DNA of 64,000 nt from Verrucomicrobium sp. (lineage in GTDB: Bacteria; Verrucomicrobiota; Verrucomicrobiia; Methylacidiphilales; UBA1321): the NCBI GenBank assembly GCA_017849585.1, contig JAFIGT010000026.1, positions 1-64,000 of the forward strand, written 5' to 3'. Position 1 is the stretch's first letter, and each line of letters opens with the position of its first letter. Below the pieces are notes generated by a model. It had not been told where the DNA came from and did no database searches. It was given only the letters and a program-made list of their open reading frames with translations. The translations under genes were made by a program, and so were the position numbers. Positions 9,294 through 18,796 of the stretch are shown piece after piece.

Positions 9294-11417
9294 ATGGATC
9301 TTTCCACACAAGCGGGGCAGGAAATTTTGGCGGACATCGAGCGCAATACGAGCTCAGTCCGGGGGTGGCGCAACTTGATGTTGCTGTGTTTTGACCAGAA
9401 AGATATCGAGACCTTCAAAACGTTGCAGATCATTTGCGACGGATTGGACAAACTGTTCGATCAAAAGAAGCAGGAAGCCAAAAAGGAATTCGAAGCCGCA
9501 GTCAAAGCCATCCGCGAATCCAAGTTGAAAGCCGGGCAAAGACGGCTGCCGAATCCGATTATCACGGCCATTCCCCTGACCGATGTGCAGCGGGTGACGT
9601 TCATCAAGCTGGCGCGCACGCCCAATGCCTCCCTTCTGCTCGACAAGGTGGCACAATTTTATCTGGAAGACTGGAATCTGCCCGAGTGCGCGCAAAAGCA
9701 TCTCGAACGCGCACTGAATTTCGAGCCCGAGGACCAGCATGTCATGGACTCGCTGGCCAAGGCGGTGGAGGCACTGGCGCGGTCGATCCCCGCCATGCAG
9801 ACGGCTCCGGCCACGGCTCCCTCGCCAGAGCATGCGCGGGTATCATTCAATGATACGATGCGCATCAAGCTGCCCACGCTTTTACGCAAGGCCTCCGGAC
9901 CGCTCCCGGCGGAACGCTCGCAAACGCTGCTGAAGCATCACCTCGATCACATCAACGAAAAGCAAGCGTCGCGCGGCCAACAGGCAGGATTCAAAACAGC
10001 CAATCTCGGCTCACTCCATCAACAGTTGCGCACGCTGCAGTCGAAAATCGAAATGATCGAAAAGCGGACGCACATCGAACCGCCCGCCGTTCAGACCAAG
10101 GAGAAGCCGGAACCGAAACGGACGGCGCAGATTGAACTGCCCCTGCGCGCCCCCGAAACGCAATCGCCGGCAGAACTGATCTCGCACAGTCTGGCAGCGG
10201 TTCACGAGGGCCGGCTGGACGAAGCCGCCTCGCTCTGCCGCCGCGCGCTGGAATTGAACCCGGATCAGCCGTTGGTTTGGCACACATGGGCCACGATTGG
10301 CTTGGGCTATTTTGAGGAACGGGAAATGGACAAGGCGATTGCCGCGTTCAACGAGGCGTTGCGGCTCGAACCGAATGCGGTGGAGTCATGGTTCAACATG
10401 GGCGTCGCCTATTCGGAAAAGGGCGATGTCGAAGGCGCGCTGCGCTGTTACCTGCGCTCGCTCTTCCTTTCGCCGGAAAACCCCAAGGTGCGCTGCAATC
10501 TCGGAGCCGTGTATTTCCAAAATAGTCAATTCGATCACGCCGAGCAGTGTTTCCGCGCGGCCATCGGCATTGACGCCACCTACGCGCGCGCCTGGGATAA
10601 TCTCGGAGCCACGCTCAGCGCCCAGGGAAGGCTCGACGAAGCCGCGACCGCCTGCCGCAAGGCAGTCGAAATCAAGCCCGACTACGCGGAAGCGTGGTTC
10701 AAGCTCGGCACCATCCTATTCCAACTGGAGCAAGCAGACGAAGCGCGGCAGGCCTTCGAACAAGCATGCGCCTTGCGCCAGGATTTTCCCGCGACATTTG
10801 TTTATCTCGCCATCCTCGACGCGCGCCGCGGAAAATTCGACGAAGCGGAGATCGCCTGCAAGAAATTCACGTTTCTGGGCGGTGTACCCGGCCTCGACTG
10901 GATGGCCTGGCAGGAACTGGCCCTTGCGGGATTGCAAGCCAACCGGATCGAAGAAGCGCTGGCGGCGGCAAGCCGCGCCACGGAACTGCAACCGGACGAG
11001 CCGGAACCATGGTTCACCCAGGGCGTGGCGCAACATCACGCGGGACGCTTTGCGGAAGCCGAAAAGGCCTACGCACACTGCGTTGAAGTCAAACCCACCA
11101 TGGGATCAGCCTGGTTTAATCTGGGAGTGATTCGATTGGAGCTGAGAAACCTGGCCCCTGCGGCAGTAGCCATGGAGCATGCCGTGCAGTTGGAACCGGA
11201 AAATCCTTCCGCATGGTATCAACTGGGCCGAGTGCGGGAAGCCCTCGGACAAGTGGAACCCGCAGTGGAGGCGTACCGGAAAGCGGTCGATCTGGACGCC
11301 GCGCTGGTGGATGCATGGCAAAATCTCGGCGCTCTGCTGGAAAACGCGGGCCGTCACGACGAAGCGGAAGCGGCCAAACAAAACGCCCTCCTGGCCCTGC
11401 ATCCGCAACAAGCGTAG
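9294..11417 (+). CDS. Large tetratricopeptide-repeat protein
   Basis: 707 residues, no signal peptide. The first third is charged and helical, with an MIEKRTHIEP segment after a possible coiled coil (LHQLRTLQSKIE). From about residue 290 it consists of TPR units, recognisable from repeated patterns such as AWDNLGATLSAQGRLDEA, AWFKLGTILFQLEQADEA and AWYQLGRVREALGQVEPA. TPR arrays hold other proteins; no partner is indicated by the neighbours. An ATG preceded by GGCAGG was taken as the start; a TTG 30 bases earlier is less likely. The stop lies inside a short repeat shared with position 43041. Confidence 0.8.
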   Translation: MDLSTQAGQEILADIERNTSSVRGWRNLMLLCFDQKDIETFKTLQIICDGLDKLFDQKKQEAKKEFEAAVKAIRESKLKAGQRRLPNPIITAIPLTDVQRVTFIKLARTPNASLLLDKVAQFYLEDWNLPECAQKHLERALNFEPEDQHVMDSLAKAVEALARSIPAMQTAPATAPSPEHARVSFNDTMRIKLPTLLRKASGPLPAERSQTLLKHHLDHINEKQASRGQQAGFKTANLGSLHQQLRTLQSKIEMIEKRTHIEPPAVQTKEKPEPKRTAQIELPLRAPETQSPAELISHSLAAVHEGRLDEAASLCRRALELNPDQPLVWHTWATIGLGYFEEREMDKAIAAFNEALRLEPNAVESWFNMGVAYSEKGDVEGALRCYLRSLFLSPENPKVRCNLGAVYFQNSQFDHAEQCFRAAIGIDATYARAWDNLGATLSAQGRLDEAATACRKAVEIKPDYAEAWFKLGTILFQLEQADEARQAFEQACALRQDFPATFVYLAILDARRGKFDEAEIACKKFTFLGGVPGLDWMAWQELALAGLQANRIEEALAAASRATELQPDEPEPWFTQGVAQHHAGRFAEAEKAYAHCVEVKPTMGSAWFNLGVIRLELRNLAPAAVAMEHAVQLEPENPSAWYQLGRVREALGQVEPAVEAYRKAVDLDAALVDAWQNLGALLENAGRHDEAEAAKQNALLALHPQQA

Positions 11418-11440
11418 CGCCGGGGTGTGAGGTCTTGTCG
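11417..11440 (+). repeat. Short dispersed repeat, copy 1 (GCCGGGGTGTG core)
   Basis: The block GCCGGGGTGTG-A-GGTCTTGT begins at the stop codon of the TPR gene. The same sequence, differing by one base in the middle, occurs at 43041-43063 inside the coding start of the GspC-like gene. Origin and function are unknown. Confidence 0.6.
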
Positions 11441-11517
11441 AAAGATCCGTTCGCGGGTACTGTGCACGGTCAACCTGCCGTACACCGAAACCCACAACCG
11501 AACCCCCTCCCTCACCC

Positions 11518-13113
11518 ATGATGTTTCCCACAGGATGGATTTACGACGCCCTCGCCATTGGCGGCTATTTTGCGGTCATTCTCACCATCGGCCTATGGCC
11601 ACGCAAACAGGGCACACTGGCGGACTTTTCGCTCGGTGGTCGTGAGATGCCGTGGTGGGCGGTAACCGCCTCCATCCTCGCGGCGGAAATCAGCGCAGCA
11701 ACATTTCTCGGCGGACCGGAAGAAGGCTTCAGCAAGCGCAATTTCACCTACGCGCAACTCGCCATCGGTACCGTGCTGGCGCGTGCCATCGTGGCCTATA
11801 TTTTCATCAAACCGTACTATGAGTACGGCGTGGTCTCGATCTACGACTTCCTGCGCATCCGTTTCGGCAACACCACAAAGAACGCCGCCTCGGTGATCTT
11901 TCTGCTAACGCGCGTATTGGCGAGCGGAACGCGGCTCTATGTGGCGGGGGTCATTGTCGTCATTGGCATCGAATACGTCACCGGCATCAAACCCGATGCC
12001 GCGACGGAGGTGGCCATTTATATTGGCGTGCTGTCGGCGCTGGCGCTGCTAACAACCATCTACACAGCCATCGGCGGCATCAAGGCGGTCGTCTGGACTG
12101 ACTTCATTCAGGCCACCCTCATGTTCAGTGCGCTCGGTTACGCCGCATGGGCCCTGCTGGCGAGCATTCCCGGCGGCTGGTCAGGCGCGCAGTCTTATCT
12201 GCAAGCGCCGGGCGATCTCGCCTTCTGGAATTTCGGCGTGACGGAAGGCTCGATCTGGAAGCAGGTCCGCTATGTGCTCGAGGAGCCGTACACGATCTGG
12301 AGCGCGCTGATCGGGTCAACGTTTATCACCATGGCGACGCACGGCACCGATCAAGACATGGTGCAGCGGATGTTGACCGCCAAGGATTATCACCGCAGCC
12401 GACTGGCCGTGATCTGCTCGGGGTTGATCGATATCCCGGTGGTACTGGTGGTGCTGACCGTAGGCATTTTGCTCTACGTCTTTTATCAAACGCACACCGA
12501 TCCGAATCTGCCCGGGAAAAACATCTTCGCGTACTGGATCGTGCATCAGGTGCCGCCCGGCTTTCGCGGGCTGATGGTCGCGGGCGTGCTTTCCACCGCG
12601 ATGGGCTCTCTGAGCACGGCGCTCAATGCGCTGGCCACCTCGTTCGTGAAGGATTGGTGGATGCCATATTTCGGCAAGACCGCGGCCGATGAACGCGCGC
12701 ATGTCCGCGCGGTGCGGTGGAGCACGGTGGGCTTTAGCGCGTTGCTGGTGCTGGTGGGAGCGTTAACGGCCCGCGCCGTAGTGATTTATCCGGACGCGCG
12801 CATCATTCCGATTGTGCTGGGGATTTTCGGGTACACCTACGGTTCGCTGCTCGGGATTTTTTTGGTGGGCCTGATCACGAAAACGCGCGGCAACGATGCC
12901 GGAAATCTCTTCGCGATGGCAGGCGGATTTATCGTCGTGGCGGTGCTCAGCGGCCTGCCGAATGACCTCTGGTTCGCGGTGACGCATCAGACGCTGGCCA
13001 AGCCGGACTGGATGCCGACCATCGCGTTCCCGTGGCGCGTGTTCTTTGGCGCCATCACAACCATGGCAATCGCGTTGTGTTTTGCGTCGAAGACGGAGAA
13101 AGCGCGGGTTTAA
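11518..13113 (+). CDS. Sodium/solute symporter (SSS family)
   Basis: 531 residues with about 13 membrane helices. The family shows in DFSLGGREMPWWAVTASILAAEISAATFLG near the N-terminus, which includes the sodium-binding first helix, and in TAIGGIKAVVWTDFIQ and HGTDQDMVQRML further on. The SSS family imports sugars, amino acids, vitamins or organic acids with sodium; the closest substrate cannot be chosen by eye. The ATG at 11518 gives a short N-terminus before the first helix. The gene sits 100 bases after the TPR gene and is probably a separate unit. Confidence 0.85.
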   Translation: MMFPTGWIYDALAIGGYFAVILTIGLWPRKQGTLADFSLGGREMPWWAVTASILAAEISAATFLGGPEEGFSKRNFTYAQLAIGTVLARAIVAYIFIKPYYEYGVVSIYDFLRIRFGNTTKNAASVIFLLTRVLASGTRLYVAGVIVVIGIEYVTGIKPDAATEVAIYIGVLSALALLTTIYTAIGGIKAVVWTDFIQATLMFSALGYAAWALLASIPGGWSGAQSYLQAPGDLAFWNFGVTEGSIWKQVRYVLEEPYTIWSALIGSTFITMATHGTDQDMVQRMLTAKDYHRSRLAVICSGLIDIPVVLVVLTVGILLYVFYQTHTDPNLPGKNIFAYWIVHQVPPGFRGLMVAGVLSTAMGSLSTALNALATSFVKDWWMPYFGKTAADERAHVRAVRWSTVGFSALLVLVGALTARAVVIYPDARIIPIVLGIFGYTYGSLLGIFLVGLITKTRGNDAGNLFAMAGGFIVVAVLSGLPNDLWFAVTHQTLAKPDWMPTIAFPWRVFFGAITTMAIALCFASKTEKARV

Positions 13114-13149
13114 CGAATCGTAAAGAGTCGGGCGTAGATATTTCCGTGT

Positions 13150-13177
13150 TGTAGGGCGCTTCGGTGAAGCCCCTACA
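13150..13177. repeat. Palindromic repeat, TTCGGTGAA type, copy 1
   Basis: TGTAGGG pairs with CCCTACA and the inner GCTTC pairs with GAAGC around a GGT loop, with a single bulged C: twelve base pairs in all. It lies between two convergent genes (the symporter and the VWA gene), where it could also end transcripts. Related hairpins are at 19908-19926 and 39329-39378. Confidence 0.7.
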
Positions 13178-13216
13178 GTTTGGAGTCAGGCGCACACGAG
13201 CCGGGCGGAAGTCTCT

Positions 13217-14095
13217 TCACCAAAGAGCCGCGTAGCGGTTGTTATTGAGCTTCCAGAATTGCAACTCGCCGTGGCTGTCGGCGCAGAGCTTCGCGAGCAC
13301 CTTGCCGGCGTTTGTGTCGGGTCGGACGAAAAAGCCGAGCGCATTGAGCTGCGACTGGGAATTGTACTTCTGCCGCAGATTGCGCGCGAGCGAAAGCAGC
13401 AGTTGATCCTGCGCATTGAACTCCCCATCGGTCAGCAAAAGAACCGTGTCGGCTTTCTGCGCGAGGGCAGCTTGATAACCGGCAGGAAAATCGGTGCTGC
13501 CACCGCAGGCGGTATCAGATTGCAGGAAGCGCATCGCCATCAGCTTGGATTCCGGTGTGGCCGGAATGGCCTGATCATGGAAAGAAACCACCTTCTCGGC
13601 GTAGAGCACGATATTGAACTTGGTGCGGCCATCGAGTTGCGCGATCAACTTGCGCAGCTCCTGCGTGGCGAGATCGACACGGCGCACGCCACCGACGGCT
13701 TCATACATGCTGCCCGATTTATCGAGAAGAAAAATCACGGTGCGGCGGGCAGCCACCATGTCGACCGGCGCCGCAGGCTTGGCCGTGGTGGCATGCAGGG
13801 AGGCGAGACGGTCCTTCAGAGAGGACTCGCTATTGTTCACGGTGGCAAGAACAGGCAGGGATTCGGGCGTTTGATCGCGTGCCGCAAGAGTGGGTGCCGG
13901 GGTGGGCTCGGGAGTTGCAGAAGCCACCACGGTGGTGACTTGGAATCCCTCCGCATTCAAGAGGAATGGCGCAGGAGCGGGGCGCGGAGAAATGTCCGCA
14001 GTCGTACCCATCGGGACCGAGCGGAGAAGCAGGAAGCCAACCGCATGAACGGTGGCAGACACGGCAAGAATGAGCCAAAGGAGACGTCGATTCAC
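13217..14095 (-). CDS. Membrane-anchored von Willebrand factor A (VWA) domain protein
   Basis: 292 residues. The N-terminal helix LLWLILAVSATVHAVGFLLL is followed by a proline/alanine/threonine-rich linker, then a VWA domain. The metal-ion-dependent adhesion site is present as LLDKSGSM (DxSxS), with later pieces GGSTDFPAGYQAAL and LLLTDGEFN. VWA domains bind proteins through a divalent metal, and this one should face the periplasm. The arrangement of N-terminal anchor, linker and C-terminal domain resembles TonB-like proteins, but there is no TonB C-terminal domain. No partner genes are adjacent. Confidence 0.75.
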   Translation of the reverse strand: MNRRLLWLILAVSATVHAVGFLLLRSVPMGTTADISPRPAPAPFLLNAEGFQVTTVVASATPEPTPAPTLAARDQTPESLPVLATVNNSESSLKDRLASLHATTAKPAAPVDMVAARRTVIFLLDKSGSMYEAVGGVRRVDLATQELRKLIAQLDGRTKFNIVLYAEKVVSFHDQAIPATPESKLMAMRFLQSDTACGGSTDFPAGYQAALAQKADTVLLLTDGEFNAQDQLLLSLARNLRQKYNSQSQLNALGFFVRPDTNAGKVLAKLCADSHGELQFWKLNNNRYAALW

Positions 14096-14207
14096 CTGCG
14101 AGAAAGTGTCGCAGATTTTAACCTAAAGTCACGGTAAAACTGACGTTAGCAATTGTTGTAATAAGTACTTAGAAGTATTAGATCGGCAGAAAATGCCGAG
14201 TCGATCT

Positions 14208-16079
14208 TTAGCGTCGACCCATCATCATCGGGGAACGGACGATGCCGCTTTCGGCTTTGCAATAGCGCCATGGCGCATTATTGGGCAGCATGCGGCAGGC
14301 GGTCTGGCCCTGCCGGCGTTCGTTTTCCGATGGGAACGAAATCACGAGATGCGAGCGAGCGCGCGTGACGGCGACGTAGAGAAGACGGCGTTCTTCCGCG
14401 AGATCTTTCTCGAACTGCGCGCGCGGGTGCGGCATCTGCGTGGAGCCCGCTCCGATGAGCCAGACATTGTCCCATTCGAGCCCCTTGGCAGAATGGATGG
14501 TGGAAACGGTGATGGCGTTGTCGGGATGAAATTCGTCGGTCTTGCGGTCGATGGCGAAACCGTCAAGGAAGGTGACGAGATCACCATCCATTTTCTCCAT
14601 CGAGTTGACCAGCGCGTTGATCGTGCCAAGCCGCTCCTCGGCTTCCTTCGCGTAGTTGGCGAGGATCAAGGGCCGGATGCGTTCCTGCAGCATGAGTCCC
14701 ATTTGACCGAGATTCGGGGCTTTGCGGATTTCCCGCAGCCAGACGGGCAGATCGGCAGCGGCGCCGGGCCAGACGCCTTCATCAAAGAGGCCGTTCTGAT
14801 GCGCCAGGATCGCCTTGGCCGCAGTGCCTTCCCCGATGCCGGGGAATTGCGTGAGCGCCCGCAGCATGGCAATGCGGTCATGCGGATTGTGGACGACGCG
14901 CAGGAAGCTGATGAAATCCTTCACCTCGGCGGAATCGGCAAGGGTCTGCCCGCCGTATTTCTTGTACGGCACCTGATGATAATTCAGCGCAATTTCCAGA
15001 ATGGTGAGGAAGCGCGAGGACCGGGCCAGCACGGCATATTCCTTGGGCTTGCGACCGGCGAGAACACCTTCCTTGACCCACGCAACGAGGCCGTTGGCTT
15101 CATCCTGAGGGGTGAGATACATGCGGTAGTCGAGCACGGCTTCGGAGCCTTTGGCACTGCGCAGGGTAAGGGCCGCTTCTTCCTTGGAAACGATATCATT
15201 GGCAAGGTCGAGGATGGCCTGGCCGCTGCGGTAGTTGTCCTCAAGGCGCAGGATTTGTGCGCCCTGATGTTTGCGCGGGAAGTCGACGATGAGGCTCACA
15301 TCGGAACCGCGAAAGCCGTAGATCGATTGGTTGGCATCCCCCACAACGAGGAGATGCTCGGGATTGAGTCCATCGAGGATAAGCTGGTTAAGCTGGTTGT
15401 TATCCTGCATTTCATCAACGAGAACGTAAGGCCAACGAGCGCGCAACTTGGCGGCGTATTCGGGGTCGCGCGCCATGCGTTGCGCCCAGAGGACAAGCAG
15501 ATCGTCGTAGTCAACCACGTTGGCGGAACGCTTGAGCTCTTCGTAATTGCGGACCACGCGCACGGCCTGGTCCATATAGTTGCCGCCAAAGGTGTCGGCC
15601 AGCCGCGCTTCGAGATCCGCGCAGGTGTTGCGAACGAGGGAGTAATTGGAGTGCAGCTTACCGGGGGAAAAGAGCGGCGACTTGGAATCAACGCTGCATT
15701 GCTTCAAGGCGGATTTCCAGATCGATTGCGCTTCCGATTCGTCGATGGTGGTGAAACGGCCATTAAGCAACCCGAAACCTTCCGCCGACTGGCGCAGCAG
15801 AATACTCGCGACGGCATGGTAGGTGCCCACGGTGAGCGTATCGTGATTGCCCCGCTTGGGGACGTTCGAGATCAGCCGCTCGACGCGATGCGCCATTTCC
15901 GATGCCGCCTTGCGGGTAAAGGTAATCATCAGGATCGAACTGCGGGGCGCGCCGTTACGGATCAGGTCAGCCACCCAGTGCACGCTCGTGGCCGTCTTTC
16001 CCGTACCAGCCCCGGCGAGGACAAGAAGACGCTTTTCGCGGGCGGCAACAACTCGGGCTTGGGCGGGATTGAGATGCAT
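14208..16079 (-). CDS. UvrD/PcrA/Rep-type superfamily I DNA helicase
   Basis: 623 residues. Walker A is GAGTGKT at residues 23-29. The DExx box is VDEMQDNNQL, followed by VVGDANQSIYGFRG (motif III region), later STIHSAKGLEWDNVWLIG and VAVTRARSHLVIS near the end. These are the canonical order for an ATP-driven 3'-5' helicase acting in repair or replication restart. It is shorter than E. coli UvrD (720 residues), with a reduced C-terminal region. An in-frame TTG 54 bases upstream is possible; the ATG at 16077-16079 places Q-motif residues (LNPAQARVV) at the very start, as in the family. The exact paralogue is not decided. Confidence 0.9.
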   Translation of the reverse strand: MHLNPAQARVVAAREKRLLVLAGAGTGKTATSVHWVADLIRNGAPRSSILMITFTRKAASEMAHRVERLISNVPKRGNHDTLTVGTYHAVASILLRQSAEGFGLLNGRFTTIDESEAQSIWKSALKQCSVDSKSPLFSPGKLHSNYSLVRNTCADLEARLADTFGGNYMDQAVRVVRNYEELKRSANVVDYDDLLVLWAQRMARDPEYAAKLRARWPYVLVDEMQDNNQLNQLILDGLNPEHLLVVGDANQSIYGFRGSDVSLIVDFPRKHQGAQILRLEDNYRSGQAILDLANDIVSKEEAALTLRSAKGSEAVLDYRMYLTPQDEANGLVAWVKEGVLAGRKPKEYAVLARSSRFLTILEIALNYHQVPYKKYGGQTLADSAEVKDFISFLRVVHNPHDRIAMLRALTQFPGIGEGTAAKAILAHQNGLFDEGVWPGAAADLPVWLREIRKAPNLGQMGLMLQERIRPLILANYAKEAEERLGTINALVNSMEKMDGDLVTFLDGFAIDRKTDEFHPDNAITVSTIHSAKGLEWDNVWLIGAGSTQMPHPRAQFEKDLAEERRLLYVAVTRARSHLVISFPSENERRQGQTACRMLPNNAPWRYCKAESGIVRSPMMMGRR

Positions 16080-16597
16080 GGAGGAAACGGGAAGGAGTGG
16101 AAAATTCGACTGCTTTTCGGGCACGACAGACAACCGTCCGAAAGCTCATTGGGCAAGACAAAATCGGGAAAAAATTTACCGACACCTGAGTCGCGAGTGC
16201 GGGCGGATTGCGGCGGATAAATTCAGGTCAAAGCCCACCTTCGACGCCTTGGCGAACCCGGAAAAAGCATCACCCTGCCGCAAAAAATATCGCACACCTA
16301 ACCAACGTAGCTCACCTAAGACAAACGCTCCCTCTTATTTCCTGATAGAGTTCATTGCAAAAGTAGGAATGGAGTGCGCGAAAGCTTTCCCCTTGAAAAC
16401 TCAAATCCCCAACTTCAAATGCAATTTGGTCTACAGCGACCGCGACACCCAACAGAGGTGGTCGATTCTTGTAGCGCATTGTCGACGCTCTTTTTTTTCG
16501 GGCGATGACCGACCGGGTTCCAAAGTCACTCTGACAAAAAAGACATGCCATCCGCCCTACGAATTCCACTCGTGGAGAGGCGTTACTGGGTCCAGCG
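16080..16597. other. 518-base intergenic gap with repeat elements
   Basis: No convincing gene is seen here. The first part is the promoter region of the helicase gene on the minus strand. From 16284 to 16504 lies an element that recurs at 55604-55810. At the far end, 16581-16606, is a palindromic repeat overlapping the stop codon of the aldo/keto reductase. A long plus-strand open frame crosses this gap, but it is antisense to the helicase and has no family match that I can see. Confidence 0.6.
16284..16504. repeat. Two-part intergenic element, copy 1
   Basis: The left block contains AAAAATATCGCACAC and AGCTCACCTA; the right block, about 160 bases further, contains CCAACAGAG and TTCTTGTAGCGCA followed by a T-run. 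Both blocks recur in the same order and spacing at 55604-55810. The middle portions differ, so the ends are the conserved part. Function unknown. Confidence 0.55.
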
Positions 16598-16606
16598 TCA
16601 CGCTGG
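16581..16606. repeat. Palindromic repeat (CCAGCGT-C-ACGCTGG) at a gene end
   Basis: A perfect 7-base-pair palindrome with a single-base centre, flanked by CGTTACTGGGT. On the minus strand it contains the TGA stop codon of the aldo/keto reductase. Close relatives are at 39431-39463 and 43017-43029, and a degenerate copy lies inside the P-type ATPase gene at 51239. Confidence 0.7.
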
Positions 16607-17554
16607 GGCGAAACGCGCCAGGATTTCCGGTGTCAGCGTCAGTTTTCCGCCGCCCGCATTATCCCGCACCTGCTCCAGCGTTCGCGCGCCCGGAATCGTC
16701 ACCGTGATACCCGGCTGCGCCACCGTCCACGCCAACACCAACTGCGTCGGCGTCACCCCCAGCTCTTGCGCCGTCTCGCGGATGCGCTGCGCCAGCGCCA
16801 GATGCTTCGCGAGATTCTCCTTCGCGAAGTGCGGCCGCTGATGCCGGTAATCGTCCGCTGGTGGCAAATGATCCGCCGTGTATTTGCCCGTCAACATTCC
16901 CTTACCCAACGGCGAATAAGCCATGATCCCCACCTTGTGCGCGAGGCAGAATGGACGCCGGTCCGCCTCGATCTGGCGGTCGATCATGCTGTAGGGCAAT
17001 TGACTCACCGCCACCGGTACATGCTTCAGCGCCGCGCCGAGCAGATCATTCGAAAAATTGCTCACCCCGAACCAGCGAATCTTCCCCTCCCGCTTCAACT
17101 CGTTCATCACCGACGCTGTCTCCTCGATGGGTGTCCGCGGGTCCGGCCAATGCGCCAGATACAAATCAATGCGGTCCGTCTTCAATCGCCGCAACTGCTG
17201 CTCGCACCGCACGCGGATGTGCGCCGCCGTCAAATTACACGTCCGCTCATCGATCTGTTCCTCGGAGAAAAGCGGTCCCACCTTCGTCACAATCACCGCC
17301 TGGTCGCGTGCCTTCAATTCCTGCAACGCCGAGCCGAGCAACTCCTCCGCCATCCCGCGACCGTACCCCTCCGCTGTGTCGAACAAATTGATCCCGCTCT
17401 CCAGCGCGACGCGAACCACCTCCTGCGTTCCCGCCCTGTCCGGCATCGCATCCGGCGCAACCGTCACCCCATACCGGCAATCCTTCCACGACATCGTGCC
17501 AAGACCAATGACCGAGACTTTCAGATCGGAACAGCCCAGAGTGCGCGTTTGCAT
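16598..17554 (-). CDS. Aldo/keto reductase
   Basis: 318 residues, a normal length for this TIM-barrel family of NADPH-dependent carbonyl reductases. The catalytic tetrad can be traced: Asp in INLFDTAEGYG, Tyr in the same stretch, Lys in VIVTKVGP and His in YLAHWPDP. The cofactor-binding end shows TVTIPGARTLEQV. The substrate is unknown. The final residues LARFAPA and the stop codon are encoded by a palindromic repeat, so the natural C-terminus may have been altered by insertion. Two further minus-strand genes are close upstream but spacing does not prove an operon. Confidence 0.9.
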   Translation of the reverse strand: MQTRTLGCSDLKVSVIGLGTMSWKDCRYGVTVAPDAMPDRAGTQEVVRVALESGINLFDTAEGYGRGMAEELLGSALQELKARDQAVIVTKVGPLFSEEQIDERTCNLTAAHIRVRCEQQLRRLKTDRIDLYLAHWPDPRTPIEETASVMNELKREGKIRWFGVSNFSNDLLGAALKHVPVAVSQLPYSMIDRQIEADRRPFCLAHKVGIMAYSPLGKGMLTGKYTADHLPPADDYRHQRPHFAKENLAKHLALAQRIRETAQELGVTPTQLVLAWTVAQPGITVTIPGARTLEQVRDNAGGGKLTLTPEILARFAPA

Positions 17555-17596
17555 GGATAAAAAACTATCACCTCGTATGGATTGATTCCACTACAA

Positions 17597-17845
17597 CTAT
17601 CGCAAGTCATCGCCCATGTTCTCTATGGATTGTGATTCTTCACAGATGTTACTATTATCAGTGAGAGGCTTGTAAAACGCGCCGTAAAAAAACCACCCAA
17701 CAAAGGGGACCGCAACAACCACCGTCCACAAAAGTTTCTTCCCGAAACGTTCGCGGCGATGTAGCACCCAAATCCGCGCGATCAGACACAAACTCGCAAA
17801 TGCCCAAACCGCACAGGCCAAAGTAGTCATCACTCGTTCGCTCAT
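17597..17845 (-). CDS. Small two-helix membrane protein, PLDc_N-like
   Basis: 82 residues with two membrane helices (TLACAVWAFASLCLIARIWVL and LLWTVVVAVPFVGWFFYGAFY). The second helix with its conserved PFVGWFFY pattern resembles the short N-terminal domain found in front of cardiolipin synthases and in many stand-alone proteins. The acidic tail (EESQSIENMGDD) is unusual. It lies about 40 bases upstream of the aldo/keto reductase on the same strand. No function is proposed. Confidence 0.5.
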   Translation of the reverse strand: MSERVMTTLACAVWAFASLCLIARIWVLHRRERFGKKLLWTVVVAVPFVGWFFYGAFYKPLTDNSNICEESQSIENMGDDLR

Positions 17846-17906
17846 TTTGCCTCCATTTTACAGATCGACGCCACTCGCCCAACAACCGTATCATTCGCTG
17901 GTTCTT

Positions 17907-18671
17907 ATGTTCGTCAAGCTCTCCGATATCGTTCACTACACCGACAAACTCCTTCGCTGTGCCGAAGTCAAAGACTGGTCCGGCGCGAAGAACGGCCTTC
18001 AGCTCGAAAACGATGGCCAGATCACCCGCCTCGGCGCGGCGGTCGATTCCCATATCGGCGTCATCGAGGAGGCCGTCAATCGCGGCGTCGATCTCCTCCT
18101 CGTCCACCACGGTCTCTACTGGGGCGACGTCACCCCGGTCACCGGCGCGAACTACCGCAAGCTCCGGCTCGCGATGAATCACAACCTCGCCCTCTACGGC
18201 GCGCACCTTCCGCTCGACCTCCACCCGAAGCTCGGCAACAACGCCCTGCTCTCGAAAGCACTCGGCCTGACTCCCTCCAAGGGCAAACCGTTCTTTTTCG
18301 AAAAGGAGCAATACATCGGCTTCAAGTACGAGACCAAGTTCACCCGCGACTCCCTCGCCAGCAAGCTCACCCAAGTCCTCGGCCACGCCCCCACCATCCT
18401 CCCGCACGGCCCGGAGAAAATCCGCAAACTCGGCATCGTCACTGGCGGCGCGGGCGGCGATCTCGCCAAGGCGGCAGCGGAAGGCATCGACACCTTCATC
18501 ACTGGCGAAGGGCCCAATCATTCCTTCGGTCAGGCCCGCGAACTCGGCATCAATGTCTTCTACGGTGGTCACTACGCTACCGAGACCTTCGGCGTCAAAG
18601 CCCTCGCCAGCCAGCTCTCTGATCACTTCCAGATCCCGTGGCAATTCATCGATGTCCCGACGGGACTCTAA
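17907..18671 (+). CDS. Nif3-like dinuclear metal centre protein (YbgI/Nif3 family)
   Basis: 254 residues. The family pattern is present: NGLQLEND after the start, then DLLLVHHGLYWGD with the metal-binding HH pair, and GAHLPLDLHPKLGNNALL. The C-terminal part has GIVTGGAGGDLAKAAAEGIDTFITGE and NVFYGGHYATETFGVKAL, supplying the last ligands. Family proteins hold a two-metal site and several act as GTP cyclohydrolase type 1b-like or unknown hydrolases. I start at the ATG at 17907, since a longer frame adds an unrelated 20 residues. It is divergent from the small membrane protein. Confidence 0.85.
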   Translation: MFVKLSDIVHYTDKLLRCAEVKDWSGAKNGLQLENDGQITRLGAAVDSHIGVIEEAVNRGVDLLLVHHGLYWGDVTPVTGANYRKLRLAMNHNLALYGAHLPLDLHPKLGNNALLSKALGLTPSKGKPFFFEKEQYIGFKYETKFTRDSLASKLTQVLGHAPTILPHGPEKIRKLGIVTGGAGGDLAKAAAEGIDTFITGEGPNHSFGQARELGINVFYGGHYATETFGVKALASQLSDHFQIPWQFIDVPTGL

Positions 18672-18796
18672 CTCCGGTGACAAAGAGGAAACTTTTAGTC
18701 GTAGCACAAAGTTTCACTCGACCTTCAAGGCGGACTTGGCATAACGGGCTCTTGGTTCATTCGGGAAATTAAACTTAAAAGGGAAAAGGATAAGTT

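Noticed and set aside
14193-16220. Open frame of 675 codons on the plus strand
   Set aside because: It is antisense to the UvrD-type helicase, which has all helicase motifs. The plus frame has no recognisable domain.
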